Positions 6,134 to 6,263 of a DNA stretch of 6,263 nucleotides are shown piece by piece (the stretch's first letter is position 1; each line of letters begins with the position of its first letter). Origin of the DNA: Deltaproteobacteria bacterium (GTDB taxonomy: Bacteria > Desulfobacterota > Desulfobacteria > Desulfobacterales > BuS5); the NCBI GenBank assembly GCA_021157555.1, contig JAGGWL010000060.1, positions 1 to 6,263 of the forward strand. The letters are read 5' to 3'. Below the pieces are notes generated by a model that worked only from the letters and a program-made list of their open reading frames with translations, was not told the origin of the DNA and ran no database searches. Made by a program: the position numbers and the translations under genes.

Positions 6134-6263
6134 ATCCTTCCTCCATGGGCGGTAATAATATACTTGGTTATTGACAGGCCCAGGCCGCTTCCTCGAGCTG
6201 TCTCAATTTTTTCATCAATTCGTTTAAATTTATCGAAGATTAAAGCAAGATGTTTCTTGTCAA
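6073..6263 (-). CDS. Sensor histidine kinase, C-terminal fragment of the ATPase domain (cut by window edge)
   Basis: Only the last 62 codons are in the window; the gene continues beyond 6263. They encode the end of a HATPase_c domain: the F-box region IFDKFKRID, the G2 box GSGLGLSITK, then the usual strands AHGGRIWV, PGKGSTFFFTLP and a TGA stop at 6075-6073. The G1 box, the phospho-accepting histidine and any sensor or membrane part lie outside. Kinases of this class autophosphorylate and pass the phosphate to a partner regulator, here most likely the sigma-54 regulator two genes downstream. The 3' end overlaps the lipoprotein gene by 61 bp in another frame, with no sign of frameshift or decay. 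By position it corresponds to qseE/glrK, but too little is visible to test that by sequence. Confidence 0.93.
   Translation of the reverse strand, partial: DKKHLALIFDKFKRIDEKIETARGSGLGLSITKYIITAHGGRIWVQSKPGKGSTFFFTLPVA
6134..6144 (-). promoter_or_regulatory. Ribosome binding site of the lipoprotein gene, inside the kinase gene
   Basis: The minus strand reads GGAGGAAGGAT immediately before ATG 6133; GGAGG (6144-6140) is six bases from the start. The same bases encode part of the kinase's conserved His-Gly-Gly-Arg (codons at 6147-6136). This is the clearest ribosome site in the window, and it decides the lipoprotein start, since the next in-frame Met (residue 54) would remove the signal peptide. 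Confidence 0.8.

Overview
The window reads as a compact, AT-rich bacterial chromosome segment, most likely from a Gram-negative sulfate-reducer-type lineage (Desulfobacterota, formerly Deltaproteobacteria). The grounds are an outer-membrane-type lipoprotein, a sigma-54 activator, the style of the ComEC and MurA proteins, and a small four-cysteine protein of a kind I associate with that phylum from memory. The lineage is an inference, and no species can be named.

Almost everything lies on the minus strand as one tightly packed gene string, read from right to left. It starts with the 3' end of a sensor histidine kinase gene, cut by the window edge (6263-6073). Next come a lipoprotein with a coiled-coil tail (6133-5507, overlapping the kinase by 61 bp), a sigma-54-dependent response regulator (5510-4161, ATGA overlap), murA (4147-2897, 13-bp gap) and comEC (2891-375, 5-bp gap, GTG start). 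The spacing implies one transcription unit with translational coupling. Its main promoter lies beyond the right edge of the window.

The kinase / coiled-coil lipoprotein / NtrC-type regulator trio has the same order and architecture as the enterobacterial qseE-qseG-qseF (glrK-qseG-glrR) envelope-sensing operon. The regulator's last 45 or so residues also resemble GlrR closely. In enterobacteria GlrR controls, through the small RNA GlmY, the supply of glucosamine-6-phosphate and hence UDP-GlcNAc. Here the trio is joined directly to murA, whose enzyme consumes UDP-GlcNAc in the first committed step of peptidoglycan synthesis. The following comEC encodes the inner-membrane DNA-uptake channel.

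The left end differs. Positions 1-171 are non-coding and hold a 31-bp-arm inverted repeat (7-90). Its three arm mismatches become G-U pairs only in minus-strand RNA. Then comes a plus-strand gene for a 68-residue four-cysteine, probably zinc-binding protein (172-378), whose stop codon overlaps the comEC stop tail to tail. No intrinsic terminator fits between these convergent genes.

I found no tRNA, rRNA, CRISPR array, transposase or prophage gene.
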